Source of the DNA: an uncultured Bacteroides sp.
Lineage (GTDB): Bacteria > Bacteroidota > Bacteroidia > Bacteroidales > Bacteroidaceae
Assembly: GCF_963677715.1 (NCBI RefSeq)
Contig: NZ_OY782495.1
Coordinates: forward strand, 1,240,001 to 1,304,000
Reading direction: 5' to 3'
DNA length: 64,000 bases
How positions within the stretch are numbered: position 1 is the stretch's first letter; every line of letters starts with the position of its first letter. Shown here piece after piece: positions 16,219 through 26,035 of this stretch. The translations under genes and the position numbers were made by a program. The notes under the pieces were generated by a model, which was not told the origin of the DNA, ran no database searches, and saw only the letters and a list, made by a program, of their open reading frames with translations.

Positions 16219-17685
16219 ATGAACGAATCACTAAAACAAAAGACAATATCCGGAATGATATGGAATGCAATAGAAAAATTCGGATCGTCATTCTTTTTAT
16301 TCATATCCAATCTAATATTAGCCAGATTATTGTCACCTAATGATTTCGGATGCATCGGCATGTTGATGATATTCATCAGTCTTTCGAATGCCATTATAGA
16401 TGGAGGATTCGGTAATGCGTTGATACAAAAGAAAGAGCCCACACAAGAAGACTATTCAACCATATTTTATTGGAACATTTTCCTATCTATAACAATGTAT
16501 GGTTTATTATATATTTCAGCACCTGCGATCGCTGAATTTTATAAAATACCTTTATTATCAGATATATTACGTGTTCAAGGAATAGTGTTAATCTTTAATT
16601 CATTGACGTTAATACAACTTAATATTCTGAAGAAAAAAGTCGCATTTAAACGTATTACTAAAATAAATCTGACAGCAACAGTAGTTGGTACAATTTTAGG
16701 TATAACATGTGCATATACAGGATTGGGGGTATGGAGTTTGGTTGTTAAGACTCTTACTACAGCTGTTATCGGCTCTCTGCTTTATTGGAATGCTTGCTAT
16801 TGGAGAGCGACAGGAGCTTTTAGTTGGAAGTCATTCTCGGAACTATTCAAATTCGGGGGCTTTATGTTTCTGAATACAATAGTCGTAACCACCTCTTCAA
16901 ATCTTATGCAATTGATAATCGGAAAAATATTCTCTGCGTCAGTACTAGGTTATTATACACAAGCGAGAAAGATGGAAGACTTACCGCGCGGCTCTTTTTC
17001 AGCAATAGTTACTAATGTAATCTTTCCTATTTTCTCTTCCATCCAAGATGACTTATTCCGAGTAAAGAATGCTGCAAAAAAATGCATGAAAGCAATCGCA
17101 TATATCAATTTCCCATTAATGATTCTATTGATAGTTATTGCTCGCCCTTTATTTTTTATACTCTTTACTGATAAATGGGAACAATCAATACCCTATTTTC
17201 AACTCTTATGTATATCTGGTATTGTTTTAACTCCTATAGAAATGAACTGCAGATATATAATATCTTTGGGAAAGAGTAGTATAAATCTAAGAATCGTCTC
17301 TGTACAATGTATTTCTGCCATTGCATTAATCTTTTGCGGAATGCCTTGGCAAATGACAGGTATTTTGACAGGGTTTATTTTGTCATATTATATCACTTAT
17401 GTTATTTCGGCCATTTATACAGGCCGATTATTAAATTATGGATTGTTAGAACAGATCAAAGATTGTTCACCAACACTTCTATTGTCTTTATTTGCAGGTG
17501 TAGTATCGTATTCCCTTTCGTTTCTTATTGTTAATTCGATATTGTTATTAAGCTGTCAATGTTTAATGTTTGCTATCATGTATATATGTTTATCTTACCT
17601 ATTCAAATTGGATACATTTCTATTGTACAGTCAGATTATAAAAAAAATAAAGTTTACAAATGAAAAAAAAATCAGAAAAATATAA
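16219..17685 (+). CDS. wzx: Oligosaccharide repeat-unit flippase (Wzx-like, MOP superfamily)
   Basis: A protein of 488 residues with about 12-14 hydrophobic helices and the typical N-terminus of the polysaccharide transporter family (KTISGMIWNAIEKFGSSFF, then ILARLLSPNDFGCIGML). It moves lipid-linked capsule repeat units across the inner membrane. The last 26 nt overlap the following glycosyltransferase, indicating translational coupling. With the Wzy-like, Wza and Wzc proteins it defines this as a Wzx/Wzy-dependent locus. Base composition drops to clearly AT-rich from here to about 31 kb. Confidence 0.9.
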   Translation: MNESLKQKTISGMIWNAIEKFGSSFFLFISNLILARLLSPNDFGCIGMLMIFISLSNAIIDGGFGNALIQKKEPTQEDYSTIFYWNIFLSITMYGLLYISAPAIAEFYKIPLLSDILRVQGIVLIFNSLTLIQLNILKKKVAFKRITKINLTATVVGTILGITCAYTGLGVWSLVVKTLTTAVIGSLLYWNACYWRATGAFSWKSFSELFKFGGFMFLNTIVVTTSSNLMQLIIGKIFSASVLGYYTQARKMEDLPRGSFSAIVTNVIFPIFSSIQDDLFRVKNAAKKCMKAIAYINFPLMILLIVIARPLFFILFTDKWEQSIPYFQLLCISGIVLTPIEMNCRYIISLGKSSINLRIVSVQCISAIALIFCGMPWQMTGILTGFILSYYITYVISAIYTGRLLNYGLLEQIKDCSPTLLLSLFAGVVSYSLSFLIVNSILLLSCQCLMFAIMYICLSYLFKLDTFLLYSQIIKKIKFTNEKKIRKI

Positions 17686-18622
17686 GTTTTCATTTATAGT
17701 AATAGGGAAAAATGAAGGATGGAAACTATCGCAATGCTTTCAATCCATTTTGTTCTGCATTAAAGAAAACAATATTCCTAATTATGAAATTATTTACGTA
17801 GATAGCCGTTCTACAGATGACAGTCTTGAGAGAGCAAAAAATATTACTAACATTAAGGTATTCAGTATTACCGGAAAATGCAATGCTGCGATTGCCCGAA
17901 ATATCGGAGGCAAAGAAGCACAAGGAGATATTCTATTCTTTTTGGATGGCGATATGGAACTTCAGGCCGATTTTATTCCAGCCATATTTGATGAAAACGG
18001 CATGATAGTCCATCCATTTATCTCAGGAATTCATTGTCATTGGTATTATAATAAAGAATGGAAGTTTTTTAAAACAGGATTATCTATACGAAAAGAAAAT
18101 AATTGGTTCCGTTCTGTTACGGGAGGCTTTTTTATCATCACAAAAAAGCTGTGGAATGCCGTTGGAGGTATGGATTCAAGATTAATCGCTTATGAAGATT
18201 TGGACTTGGGGCTTAGAATTACAAAAAAAGGGATTCGCCAGCTGGTAATAGCTAAAGTTGGGATTAATCATCATACTATCGCATATAGCGATTCGTCCAG
18301 AATATGGAAAATGTTTCAAAAATATAGATACATTCCTTTGCCAGTCAGAAACAATCTGCTAAATCGCTTTTACATTCCGTTGCTATTAAGAACACATTAC
18401 ACAGCTCTGCTCCTGCTTGTATCCATTATTCTTTTTTTGCTCGTATCTCACTATTTCATACTCCTTTATGTAATTGTTGTGTTAATTCGTGCTCTATCTA
18501 AAGGTATTCAATTGTTTATTAGAATGGCCACTTTCTATGTTGCCAGAGATGTTGTTTTTTGGTGGTCAATATTTACGTTTTTTCCTAAAAAATTAGAATG
18601 TAAATACAAAATAATAGAATAA
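17660..18622 (+). CDS. Family 2 glycosyltransferase with C-terminal membrane helices
   Basis: A protein of 320 residues. The GT-A fold is visible from residue 8 (FSFIVIGKNEGWKLSQC), with VDSRSTDDSLERA near 50 and the metal-binding LFFLDGDMEL near 93-102, a DGD variant of DxD. The later acidic motif AYEDLDLGLR falls near residue 177. Hydrophobic helices follow between about 245 and 305. It probably adds one sugar of the repeat unit at the cytoplasmic face of the inner membrane. Donor and linkage cannot be told. It overlaps wzx by 26 nt. Confidence 0.85.
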   Translation: MKKKSEKYKFSFIVIGKNEGWKLSQCFQSILFCIKENNIPNYEIIYVDSRSTDDSLERAKNITNIKVFSITGKCNAAIARNIGGKEAQGDILFFLDGDMELQADFIPAIFDENGMIVHPFISGIHCHWYYNKEWKFFKTGLSIRKENNWFRSVTGGFFIITKKLWNAVGGMDSRLIAYEDLDLGLRITKKGIRQLVIAKVGINHHTIAYSDSSRIWKMFQKYRYIPLPVRNNLLNRFYIPLLLRTHYTALLLLVSIILFLLVSHYFILLYVIVVLIRALSKGIQLFIRMATFYVARDVVFWWSIFTFFPKKLECKYKIIE

Positions 18623-18629
18623 GTAAACT

Positions 18630-19970
18630 ATGTTATTGGCAAATATTAATCGTTATTACTGGTACATAGGATTTATCCTATTTATTCAATTATCGGCATC
18701 TGTAATGCTAAATGTTGATTTTACGTTTGTGCATTTTATTTCTTTTTGTACCTTCATAATATATGGTATAGTAATTGATAATTCAAGTCAGCAAGTCAAT
18801 ATTTTTTTCACAAAACGTAATTTAGCCATTATAGTCTTTTCTGTTTCAGTTTTAGAAGTTGCGTTATTTCAATTGTTATCGTTTTATATAGATGGAGACA
18901 CTTTCGTGTTTTCAAAAGCAGATGCAATACAATATTACACAATTGGATATAAAATGAGCGGGATGTCGATGATTGACGGATTTCACTATATGGCTGATAT
19001 ATTAGGATATGGATTTGATGATTGGGGGGCATTCATTTGGATCTCTTGTATTTTCAGAATTATTCCGTCTCAACAATTTCTAAGTTTTAGTTATTGTATT
19101 ATTGGCACTCTTTCCTCATTGATGTTGTTTGATATTGGCAGAAATTTTATGCCCCGCAGATATGCTTTTATTGCTGCACTTAGTTTTTCACTGGCTTCGT
19201 TCATGACTTCATTTTATGCACAATCTCTTAAGGAACCGATTATGATTTGCATCATCATTGCATCTTTCGACTGTTTTGTTACTTATACGAGAAACAAAAA
19301 AGAAACATATTTAGTATCGGCATTGCTATTTGTTTCGTTGGTGCTTTTTTTTAGAGTACCCACAGCATTATTACTTTTATTCTCCTTCGGATTAACCTGG
19401 ACGCTATTAAGAGTAAAAGGTCTTACAGCTATCGTATTAACCATTCTTTTTACAGTGGCAATATGTGCAACTCCTTTTTTCTCATCCTCTTATGACAGAT
19501 ATTTGAAAGGTGGAGATACCGAAGCTATCATAAAACGAAAGAATAAAATGGCAAAAGAAGGAGGTTTTGTTAATCAGATGGCCGACCCCATTGCTGCTAT
19601 AGCAGGTCCATTTCCATCTATCAAGATAAAGACAATTAAAGCCACTCCGCTATATGCTTCAGGCTTATTGTACCGCTTGCTTTTATCTGTCCCATTTCTC
19701 CTTGGCTCTTTTTTTATCATAAAGGAAAAATATTTCAAAATGTATCCATTAGTTTTTTTTTTTATAATGAGTGCTTTAGGAGTAGCGATTAGTGCGAAAG
19801 GTCTGGAAGTACGGCTCACGACACCTCATCTCGCAGTTGCATATATTGTAGCCTTCTGGTTTATCGCAAAATGTGATTACGGGCAATTTTCGTGTAAAAT
19901 ATCCCCGAAACTTTTACATATTTATTTTGCAAGTATTGCCCTTCTATGTTTAATATGGAATTTGAGATAA
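18630..19970 (+). CDS. wzy: Putative capsule repeat-unit polymerase (Wzy-like membrane protein)
   Basis: A protein of 446 residues with about 10-12 transmembrane helices and a larger hydrophilic loop around residues 285-330 (RYLKGGDTEAIIKRKNKMAK and following). Wzy polymerases have little sequence conservation; this topology and the position between glycosyltransferase genes of a locus with Wzx, Wza and Wzc are the evidence. It would join repeat units on the periplasmic side. No other polymerase candidate is present in the locus. Confidence 0.7.
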   Translation: MLLANINRYYWYIGFILFIQLSASVMLNVDFTFVHFISFCTFIIYGIVIDNSSQQVNIFFTKRNLAIIVFSVSVLEVALFQLLSFYIDGDTFVFSKADAIQYYTIGYKMSGMSMIDGFHYMADILGYGFDDWGAFIWISCIFRIIPSQQFLSFSYCIIGTLSSLMLFDIGRNFMPRRYAFIAALSFSLASFMTSFYAQSLKEPIMICIIIASFDCFVTYTRNKKETYLVSALLFVSLVLFFRVPTALLLLFSFGLTWTLLRVKGLTAIVLTILFTVAICATPFFSSSYDRYLKGGDTEAIIKRKNKMAKEGGFVNQMADPIAAIAGPFPSIKIKTIKATPLYASGLLYRLLLSVPFLLGSFFIIKEKYFKMYPLVFFFIMSALGVAISAKGLEVRLTTPHLAVAYIVAFWFIAKCDYGQFSCKISPKLLHIYFASIALLCLIWNLR

Positions 19971-19988
19971 AAATTCAGAAACGGTATT

Positions 19989-20558
19989 ATGTCGAGATTA
20001 GTAAACAAACTCATGAATTTATACTCACGCCTATATTGTAGATATAAGCTTGGATTTGGGGTTAGCTGCAAGGTTAACAGGAAACCCATCATTCAGCTAT
20101 ATTCAAAAGAGTCCATTGAATTGGGAAATAACGTGTCGCTTAATTCTAATAGATACACTTATCATTTAAATATGCATTCTCCGGTTAAATTGATGGCAGA
20201 TACCCCCAACGCCAAAATAATTATCGGAGATAACACCCGAATAAACGGTGCTTGTATTCACGCGCAAAATAAGATCGTGATTGGGAAAAACTGTCTGATT
20301 GCAGCCAATGTACAGATATTTGATTCTAACGGACATTTGCCTGCCTTTGACTGTGTGCAACTTCGTATTAACACAAGGGATATTCCAAAGGAAATTATAA
20401 TAGGTGACAATATTTGGATTGGAGCTAATTCCATCATTTTGCCAGGTGTACATATAGGAAATGGTTCCGTTATAGCAGCTGGAAGTATTGTAACCCAAGA
20501 TATTCCTGCGATGGTATTGGCCGGAGGAAATCCGGCTAAAATAATCAAAGAATATTAA
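19989..20558 (+). CDS. Hexapeptide-repeat O-acetyltransferase
   Basis: A protein of 189 residues of the maltose/galactoside acetyltransferase-like group. Left-handed beta-helix repeats run from about residue 70 (IIIGDNTRINGACIHAQN) to 180. The catalytic-site text is IFDSNGHLPAFDC near residue 113, the usual D.(N/D).H pattern. It ends in VLAGGNPAKIIKEY, typical for the group. It would acetylate a sugar of the capsule repeat unit using acetyl-CoA. It follows the polymerase gene by 18 nt. Confidence 0.82.
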   Translation: MSRLVNKLMNLYSRLYCRYKLGFGVSCKVNRKPIIQLYSKESIELGNNVSLNSNRYTYHLNMHSPVKLMADTPNAKIIIGDNTRINGACIHAQNKIVIGKNCLIAANVQIFDSNGHLPAFDCVQLRINTRDIPKEIIIGDNIWIGANSIILPGVHIGNGSVIAAGSIVTQDIPAMVLAGGNPAKIIKEY

Positions 20559-20620
20559 TGGTAATGTAGCTTATAAAAAATGTGATATGAATTATATCAT
20601 CACACCTAATAAATAATATC

Positions 20621-21760
20621 ATGAGAATCTTATTTTCCGGAGACTTTATTTCATATCCTGAACTCGATGCTTATTGTACGAATAACCCGAATCGAGAAAA
20701 TATTTTCGGAGATTTAGTAGCCGATATAAAAAAAACTGATTATGCTGGGATTAACATCGAATTTCCGATAACAAAGAATAAAAAGGTAATTCAAAAAATA
20801 GGACCAGCACTTAAGGGACACGAATTACCATTAACCGATGTTGAAAAAGCTGGGTTTAATATCGCATATATGGCAAATAATCATACTCTTGATTTTGGGA
20901 CTGAAGGTTTACAAGATACAGCTTCCACTCTGATCAATCATAAATTGAATATAGTCGGAATAGGAAATAATAGAGATGAAGCGAGAGAAGGGTTAAGACT
21001 TGATAAGAATGGAGTATCTGTCACCATCTTGAACTTTGCTGAGAATGAATTCTCAATAGCCACAGAGACATCTCCCGGAGCAAATGGACTGGATATTATA
21101 GACAACATAAATGATATAAAAAAAGCCAGACAAGATTCAAACCATGTATTCGTTGTTATTCATTGTGGGCAAGACTTCAATCTTTATCCCCCCGCATTTT
21201 TGATAAAGCAACTTCGATTTTATGCAGAGAATGGAGCTTCCGCGATAATTTGCCATCATAGTCATTATATTGCCGGATATGAAAATTGGAAAGGTGTCCC
21301 TATCTTTTATGGATTGGGTAGCGTTGTGTACCCAAAGATATATGAAAATGAAAGAAATAAAACAGTGGTACCCATATTTGATATAAACAAAGAATCTTTA
21401 TCCTATACTTATAAACTAATGTATTTTGAGATTGATTCCATGAGATTGATAGAAGTTAAAGATACAAAGTATGATTTTTCAGTGCAGTTTGAAAAGTTGT
21501 CTTATTTGATAGCTAATGATTTGAAAATAAATCAGGAACTATGGTATAAAAAATTAAGCAAATTAGAAAGATACAGATACATATCGCTTATATTAGGGTA
21601 TAATCAATGGATTTTTAGGATTCTGAAACGGCTTAAATGCCTTGTTTTTTTTGATTTGGTTTTCAAACAACAAAGAAGCAGGCGTTTGGTCTTGTTGAAT
21701 CTGTTACGAAGGGAGGTTCATCGGGAAGCATTACTTGAAATCTTGAAAAGAGAAAAATAA
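20621..21760 (+). CDS. CapA-like protein (poly-gamma-glutamate capsule family, metallophosphatase fold)
   Basis: A protein of 379 residues with the CapA core: FSGDFISYPELDAY at residues 4-17, GINIEFPIT near 47, ANNHTLDFGTEGL near 87-99 and VVIHCGQDFNLYPP near 187, followed by AIICHHSHYIAGYE. CapA proteins take part in making poly-gamma-glutamate and also occur in many polysaccharide loci, where their exact step is unsettled. No signal peptide is visible, so it should be cytoplasmic. It shares a single base with the following ATP-grasp gene (TAATG), pointing to tightly coupled expression of the two. Confidence 0.85.
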   Translation: MRILFSGDFISYPELDAYCTNNPNRENIFGDLVADIKKTDYAGINIEFPITKNKKVIQKIGPALKGHELPLTDVEKAGFNIAYMANNHTLDFGTEGLQDTASTLINHKLNIVGIGNNRDEAREGLRLDKNGVSVTILNFAENEFSIATETSPGANGLDIIDNINDIKKARQDSNHVFVVIHCGQDFNLYPPAFLIKQLRFYAENGASAIICHHSHYIAGYENWKGVPIFYGLGSVVYPKIYENERNKTVVPIFDINKESLSYTYKLMYFEIDSMRLIEVKDTKYDFSVQFEKLSYLIANDLKINQELWYKKLSKLERYRYISLILGYNQWIFRILKRLKCLVFFDLVFKQQRSRRLVLLNLLRREVHREALLEILKREK

Positions 21761-22797
21761 TGAGAACAAATGTGTACATACTTGTAGATTATAAGAATAA
21801 ATTTTCATCCAATTATGGCGGCCAAATATATAGAGGCGGCTTAAATCATGATTCACTAGAAAATGCTTTTTCTAAATATGGCATGAATATTATTTGGAAG
21901 ACCTTTTCGGAAATTGACTTTACGAATGATTGGAGCGGTAAAATAGTGCTATATACAAGTTCAGAAGACAATAAGATCTTATATAAATCTTATATCGAAG
22001 ATATTATTTATGGACTTGAATTGCATGGTGCTGTTGTTATTCCTAAGTTCAAATATCTTAGAGCACACCATAATAAGGTCTTTATGGAAATTCTACGTTC
22101 CAAAATAGATTCAAACAATCATTCGAAATCACTGCTTTTGGGAACTTTAGAGGAATCCATAGATGCTTTAAAAGCAAATAAAATAACTTTTCCTTGCGTA
22201 ATTAAAGCCGCTGCCGGTGCAATGAGCAAAGCCGTTGCTAAAGCTACAAATAAAAAAGAATTCATCGCGGTCGTTTCGGATATGAGTAAAACGCCCAACT
22301 TAAAACTTGATGTGAAGGACTTTCTTAGAACCTATAAGCACAAAGGTTACATTCCGGAATCTACCCACAGGAACAAATTCATAGTACAGCCAATGATTCA
22401 AGGGTTAGAAAATGACTGGAAAGTATTGGTATATGGAGACAAAATTTTTAATCTTAAACGTTTTGTCAGAAAGAATGATTTTAGGGCAAGTGGAAGCCAT
22501 GTAAACTATAAAATTGGTTCGGAATCAGGATTAACTTCTGAAATGATGGATTTTGTTTTTGACATTTATAAAAAAATGGATATCCCCATGCTGTCATTTG
22601 ATTTAGCATACGATGGAAAGAATTACTATATGATAGAATTTCAAACATTATACTTTGGAACGAGCACCTTTGCATTGTCCAAGGATTATTATGAAAGAGT
22701 TGGTTCTGAATGGGTTTTAAAACCAAAGGATGAAAACAAACTTGAAATGTTGTTTGCTTATGCTATCAACAAATATATATGCGAACATAAACGATGA
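21760..22797 (+). CDS. ATP-grasp ligase-like protein
   Basis: A protein of 345 residues. From about residue 110 an ATP-grasp fold can be read: TFPCVIKAAAGAMSKAV near 145, KFIVQPMIQGLENDWKVLVY near 205-225, and the metal-binding end SFDLAYDGKNYYMIEFQ near 285. ATP-grasp enzymes join a carboxylate to an amine through an acyl phosphate. Because its start overlaps the CapA-like gene by one base and the capsule contains a uronic acid, an amide-forming decoration (an amino acid or amine on the uronic acid) is a reasonable guess. The substrates are unknown. Confidence 0.75.
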   Translation: MRTNVYILVDYKNKFSSNYGGQIYRGGLNHDSLENAFSKYGMNIIWKTFSEIDFTNDWSGKIVLYTSSEDNKILYKSYIEDIIYGLELHGAVVIPKFKYLRAHHNKVFMEILRSKIDSNNHSKSLLLGTLEESIDALKANKITFPCVIKAAAGAMSKAVAKATNKKEFIAVVSDMSKTPNLKLDVKDFLRTYKHKGYIPESTHRNKFIVQPMIQGLENDWKVLVYGDKIFNLKRFVRKNDFRASGSHVNYKIGSESGLTSEMMDFVFDIYKKMDIPMLSFDLAYDGKNYYMIEFQTLYFGTSTFALSKDYYERVGSEWVLKPKDENKLEMLFAYAINKYICEHKR

Positions 22798-23720
22798 AGA
22801 GCATGAAAGTTCTTTTTATTTGTAGCGGAAATAGAGTCGGAGTTTCTCCAATCATAAAAAATCAGGCGGAATCTTTGATTGCAAAGGGCATAGAAATTGA
22901 GTATTTTACGATTATAGGCAAAGGATGGAAGGGGTATTTCAATAATATAAAAAAAATACGACTCTATTTAAAAACTCACAAATACGATATTGTTCATGTA
23001 CATTATTCATTGTCCGCTTTTGTAACAAGTTTGGCAGGTGCCAGGGCACTTGTAGTTTCATTAATGGGTAGTGATTTAAAGGCTGCAAAATGGTATAAAT
23101 ATATTATCCTATTATTCCAATTTCTCTTTCAATGGAAAGCAGTAATAGTAAAGTCACAGGATATGTATAATGAGTTGAATCTTAAGTCAGCCCGAATCAT
23201 TCCGAATGGAGTTAATACCGACAAATTCAGACCAATGGATAAGACTGATTGCCAGAAACAGCTAAATTGGGACAGTTCAAAAAAGCACATATTGTTTCCG
23301 GCATCCCCTTATAGAAGAGAAAAAAACTATTCTTTGGCTTTAGATGCTGTGCATACATTGAGAAAAGAAGATGTAGTACTGCACTATTTTGATAATATAC
23401 CCAATTCAGTCACTCCAATATGGTACAACGCCGCCGATGTAGTTATAATGACTTCTTTGTGGGAAGGCAGTCCCAACGCTATTAAAGAAGCGCTGGCTTG
23501 CTGCCGACCGATAGTGACAACGAATGTGGGCGATGTGAATTTCCTTTTAGGTAATGTAGCAGGCACTTTTATTTCTTCTTTTAATAAAGAAGAAATATCG
23601 TCGTGTTTGAATAATGCTTTGCAATATAATGGCACAGATGGATTGAAGCATATTCAATCGATTCAAATCACTTCATCAATAATCGCACAGAAGATTATAA
23701 ATATATACACCAACCAATGA
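22794..23720 (+). CDS. Family 4 (GT-B) glycosyltransferase
   Basis: A protein of 308 residues with the two Rossmann-like halves of GT4 enzymes. The N-terminal half has VLFICSGNRVGVSPIIKNQA and the HxH-containing DIVHVHYSLSAFVTSL near residue 68. The C-terminal half has RIIPNGVNTDKFRP near 140, FPASPYRREKNYSLAL near 168, and the donor-binding TSLWEGSPNAIKEALAC near 222 with its EGxPxxxxEA pattern. It should build one linkage of the repeat unit. ATGA overlaps join it to the genes on both sides. Confidence 0.87.
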   Translation: MKSMKVLFICSGNRVGVSPIIKNQAESLIAKGIEIEYFTIIGKGWKGYFNNIKKIRLYLKTHKYDIVHVHYSLSAFVTSLAGARALVVSLMGSDLKAAKWYKYIILLFQFLFQWKAVIVKSQDMYNELNLKSARIIPNGVNTDKFRPMDKTDCQKQLNWDSSKKHILFPASPYRREKNYSLALDAVHTLRKEDVVLHYFDNIPNSVTPIWYNAADVVIMTSLWEGSPNAIKEALACCRPIVTTNVGDVNFLLGNVAGTFISSFNKEEISSCLNNALQYNGTDGLKHIQSIQITSSIIAQKIINIYTNQ

Positions 23721-24730
23721 AAATATTAATTACAGGAGGCGCAGGTTTCATAGGGAGTAACTTGTGCGAATACTTTAGAAACAAAGGGCATGAGGTTACT
23801 TGTTTGGATAATCTCTCTACCGGATTCGAGCATAACATAAAAGATTTGCTCGATAAAGAAAACTTCCACTTTATAAAAGGGGATATATGCGATTTAAATA
23901 CTTGTAAAGATGCGGTAAAAGGAATGGATGTTGTGCTACACGAAGCAGCATTAGGTTCGGTTCCACGCTCAATAGAAGATCCGGTTAAGACTAACAGAAA
24001 TAATATTGATGGATTCCTTAACATGTTGGTGGCTTCGAGAGATGAAGGCATAAAACGATTTATTTATGCGGCAAGTTCATCTACTTATGGGGACAACAAG
24101 GAATTACCCAAGATAGAACATAATATCGGTCGTCCGCTTTCTCCATATGCTATCACTAAATTCGTAAATGAACTGTATGCAAATGTTTTTGCTGATTTAT
24201 ATGGGTTAGAAACAATTGGTTTACGTTACTTTAATGTATTTGGTCAGAGGCAAGATCCGAACGGTGCTTATGCTGCAGTTATTCCATTATGGGTAAAGGA
24301 ACTTATTAATCATCGGTCACCGGTAATAAATGGAAACGGTACTTATTCAAGGGATTTCACCTATATAGACAATGTGATTCAGGCAAACGAGCTGGCAGTA
24401 ACTTTGTCAAAGGAAAACATTATAAAGCGAGCATCATTGTATAATATGAATCTTCCGGGTAATGCTCCCCTAGACTTAGTTTTCAATGTAGCATACGGCG
24501 GAAATACGACTTTGTTGAATCTATTTAAATGCCTGCGGGAAAACTTATCAAGATATGATTCCGAGATAAGTACCATAGAACCTAAATTCAGGGAGAACCG
24601 GAAAGGAGATATCCCCCACTCCTTGGCTTCAATTGAAAAGGCGAAAAGGATTTTGGGCTATTTGCCTCAATATAGTGCTACGGAGGGATTTGAACAGGCT
24701 TGCAAATGGTATTGGAAGAACCTTCAATAA
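23717..24730 (+). CDS. UDP-N-acetylglucosamine 4-epimerase-like SDR (WbpP type)
   Basis: A protein of 337 residues of the extended short-chain dehydrogenase family. It has the NAD motif TGGAGFIGSNL (residues 6-16), AASSSTYGD near 116, the catalytic YAITK (YxxxK) near 145 and GLRYFNVFGQRQDPNGAYAA near 170. The segment LGSVPRSIEDP near 82 is characteristic of the WbpP/WbgU group, which interconverts UDP-GlcNAc and UDP-GalNAc, or their uronic acids. It could therefore supply UDP-GalNAc or the galacto form of UDP-GlcNAcA to this capsule. A 4-nt overlap links it to the preceding glycosyltransferase. Confidence 0.85.
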   Translation: MKILITGGAGFIGSNLCEYFRNKGHEVTCLDNLSTGFEHNIKDLLDKENFHFIKGDICDLNTCKDAVKGMDVVLHEAALGSVPRSIEDPVKTNRNNIDGFLNMLVASRDEGIKRFIYAASSSTYGDNKELPKIEHNIGRPLSPYAITKFVNELYANVFADLYGLETIGLRYFNVFGQRQDPNGAYAAVIPLWVKELINHRSPVINGNGTYSRDFTYIDNVIQANELAVTLSKENIIKRASLYNMNLPGNAPLDLVFNVAYGGNTTLLNLFKCLRENLSRYDSEISTIEPKFRENRKGDIPHSLASIEKAKRILGYLPQYSATEGFEQACKWYWKNLQ

Positions 24731-24791
24731 TAATTGATAAAGAATTTCCCATTTATTCAATAACATATCATAGTTTTAAAAGTTGTTTTTT

Positions 24792-26012
24792 ATGAAATGT
24801 ATCAAAATATCCTTTATTATTATTATTGCTGCATTCATCTCATTTATTAATGTAAAAGCTGGAAACATCAATACGGATTCATTATCTATCAGATACAAAA
24901 TCGATGAAGAATGGTATGTACAAGCACAAGGAGGCATAAATTATATGGCAGCAGAAAACACCCGTTTTGTGAATTTCTGGGAAGTGCTTTCACCGCAAGT
25001 ATCCCTTTCATTAGGCAAGTATTTCACTCCGGTGTGGGGAGCACGATTACAGTTCGTAATGGGGAAAAACAAAGGCGTTTATTATGCCCATGATGCAAAC
25101 AGCCCTCTATATTCGTTCAGCCACTATGGGATACTTGGAATAGGTTCGTTCAACATAACAAATTTCCTCAATCGTAATAAGAGCAGTTATAACCCGAAGT
25201 CTTGGAACATAAGTACTTTATTGGGGCTAGGTACACTCTACACTTCTTTTGGATTTGACAAAAACATATCTAGAGCAAATGTCATTGACTTAGACAACGA
25301 GACTTATCTATCGGCATTTGCAGGAGTGGAAGCGACACGGAAAATATCCCGCAATTGGGAAGTGAACCTGGAGCTAAGTAGTAATTGGATGGATAATAAA
25401 TATAATGGACAAACGTCTATCGGAAGCTCTAAACTGAATTTCGATGGTATGATCAATCTGCTTGTGGGCGTTCGTTATATATTTAATCGCGCAAAAAGGA
25501 TAGAAAAAACAAGCACTGTAACCCATAGAAGGGAGGGACCTTTCATCCCTTCTATGCAGCAAAGTGAACCGGAAATTCAGCAGAGCATAGTTTCAGATAA
25601 GGTCAAACATGATACAATAAGACAAACAGTGACATACTACAGCGTTGAGGAACTTCTTGAAATGACAGATAACCACAAGTCTATACGAGGAAAGCAATTT
25701 GCGAAAACAGAAAGTATAAATTTCGATTATGGAAAATACACCATAAAACCTTTCAATTCCATTTATCTTGATAAGATAGCTGAGCTAATGAAAAAGACGA
25801 ACATCGTACTGTTAATAAGAGGATTTGCAGTAAAAGAATCCGTTTTAGATGATCAGTTAATGGGGAAAAGGATAAATGCAGTCAGAGACTATCTTCTAAA
25901 AAATAGAATCAAGAGAGACCGTTTGGTATATCAAAGCATAAAAAGTGCCGAACTTTCACTCGAGGATAAAGATAAGGGACAGACGGTGGAACTTGAAATT
26001 CTGCCACTATAA
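24792..26012 (+). CDS. OmpA-like outer-membrane protein with a degenerate peptidoglycan-binding domain
   Basis: The start is taken at ATG 24792 rather than an upstream TTG, giving 406 residues with a signal peptide ending near VKAG. Residues about 35-230 form an alternating-strand, beta-barrel-like region; about 280-405 form an OmpA_C-like domain (SINFDYGKYTIKPFNS). The domain has lost the GHTDxxG motif: the position reads LIRGFAVKESVLDD. Binding of diaminopimelate is therefore doubtful, although an arginine is kept in GKRINAVRDYL. It is a paralogue of the next gene, which has the intact motif, and they are 23 nt apart within the capsule operon. Confidence 0.78.
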   Translation: MKCIKISFIIIIAAFISFINVKAGNINTDSLSIRYKIDEEWYVQAQGGINYMAAENTRFVNFWEVLSPQVSLSLGKYFTPVWGARLQFVMGKNKGVYYAHDANSPLYSFSHYGILGIGSFNITNFLNRNKSSYNPKSWNISTLLGLGTLYTSFGFDKNISRANVIDLDNETYLSAFAGVEATRKISRNWEVNLELSSNWMDNKYNGQTSIGSSKLNFDGMINLLVGVRYIFNRAKRIEKTSTVTHRREGPFIPSMQQSEPEIQQSIVSDKVKHDTIRQTVTYYSVEELLEMTDNHKSIRGKQFAKTESINFDYGKYTIKPFNSIYLDKIAELMKKTNIVLLIRGFAVKESVLDDQLMGKRINAVRDYLLKNRIKRDRLVYQSIKSAELSLEDKDKGQTVELEILPL

Positions 26013-26035
26013 AACGATCTTAATATTAGTATATT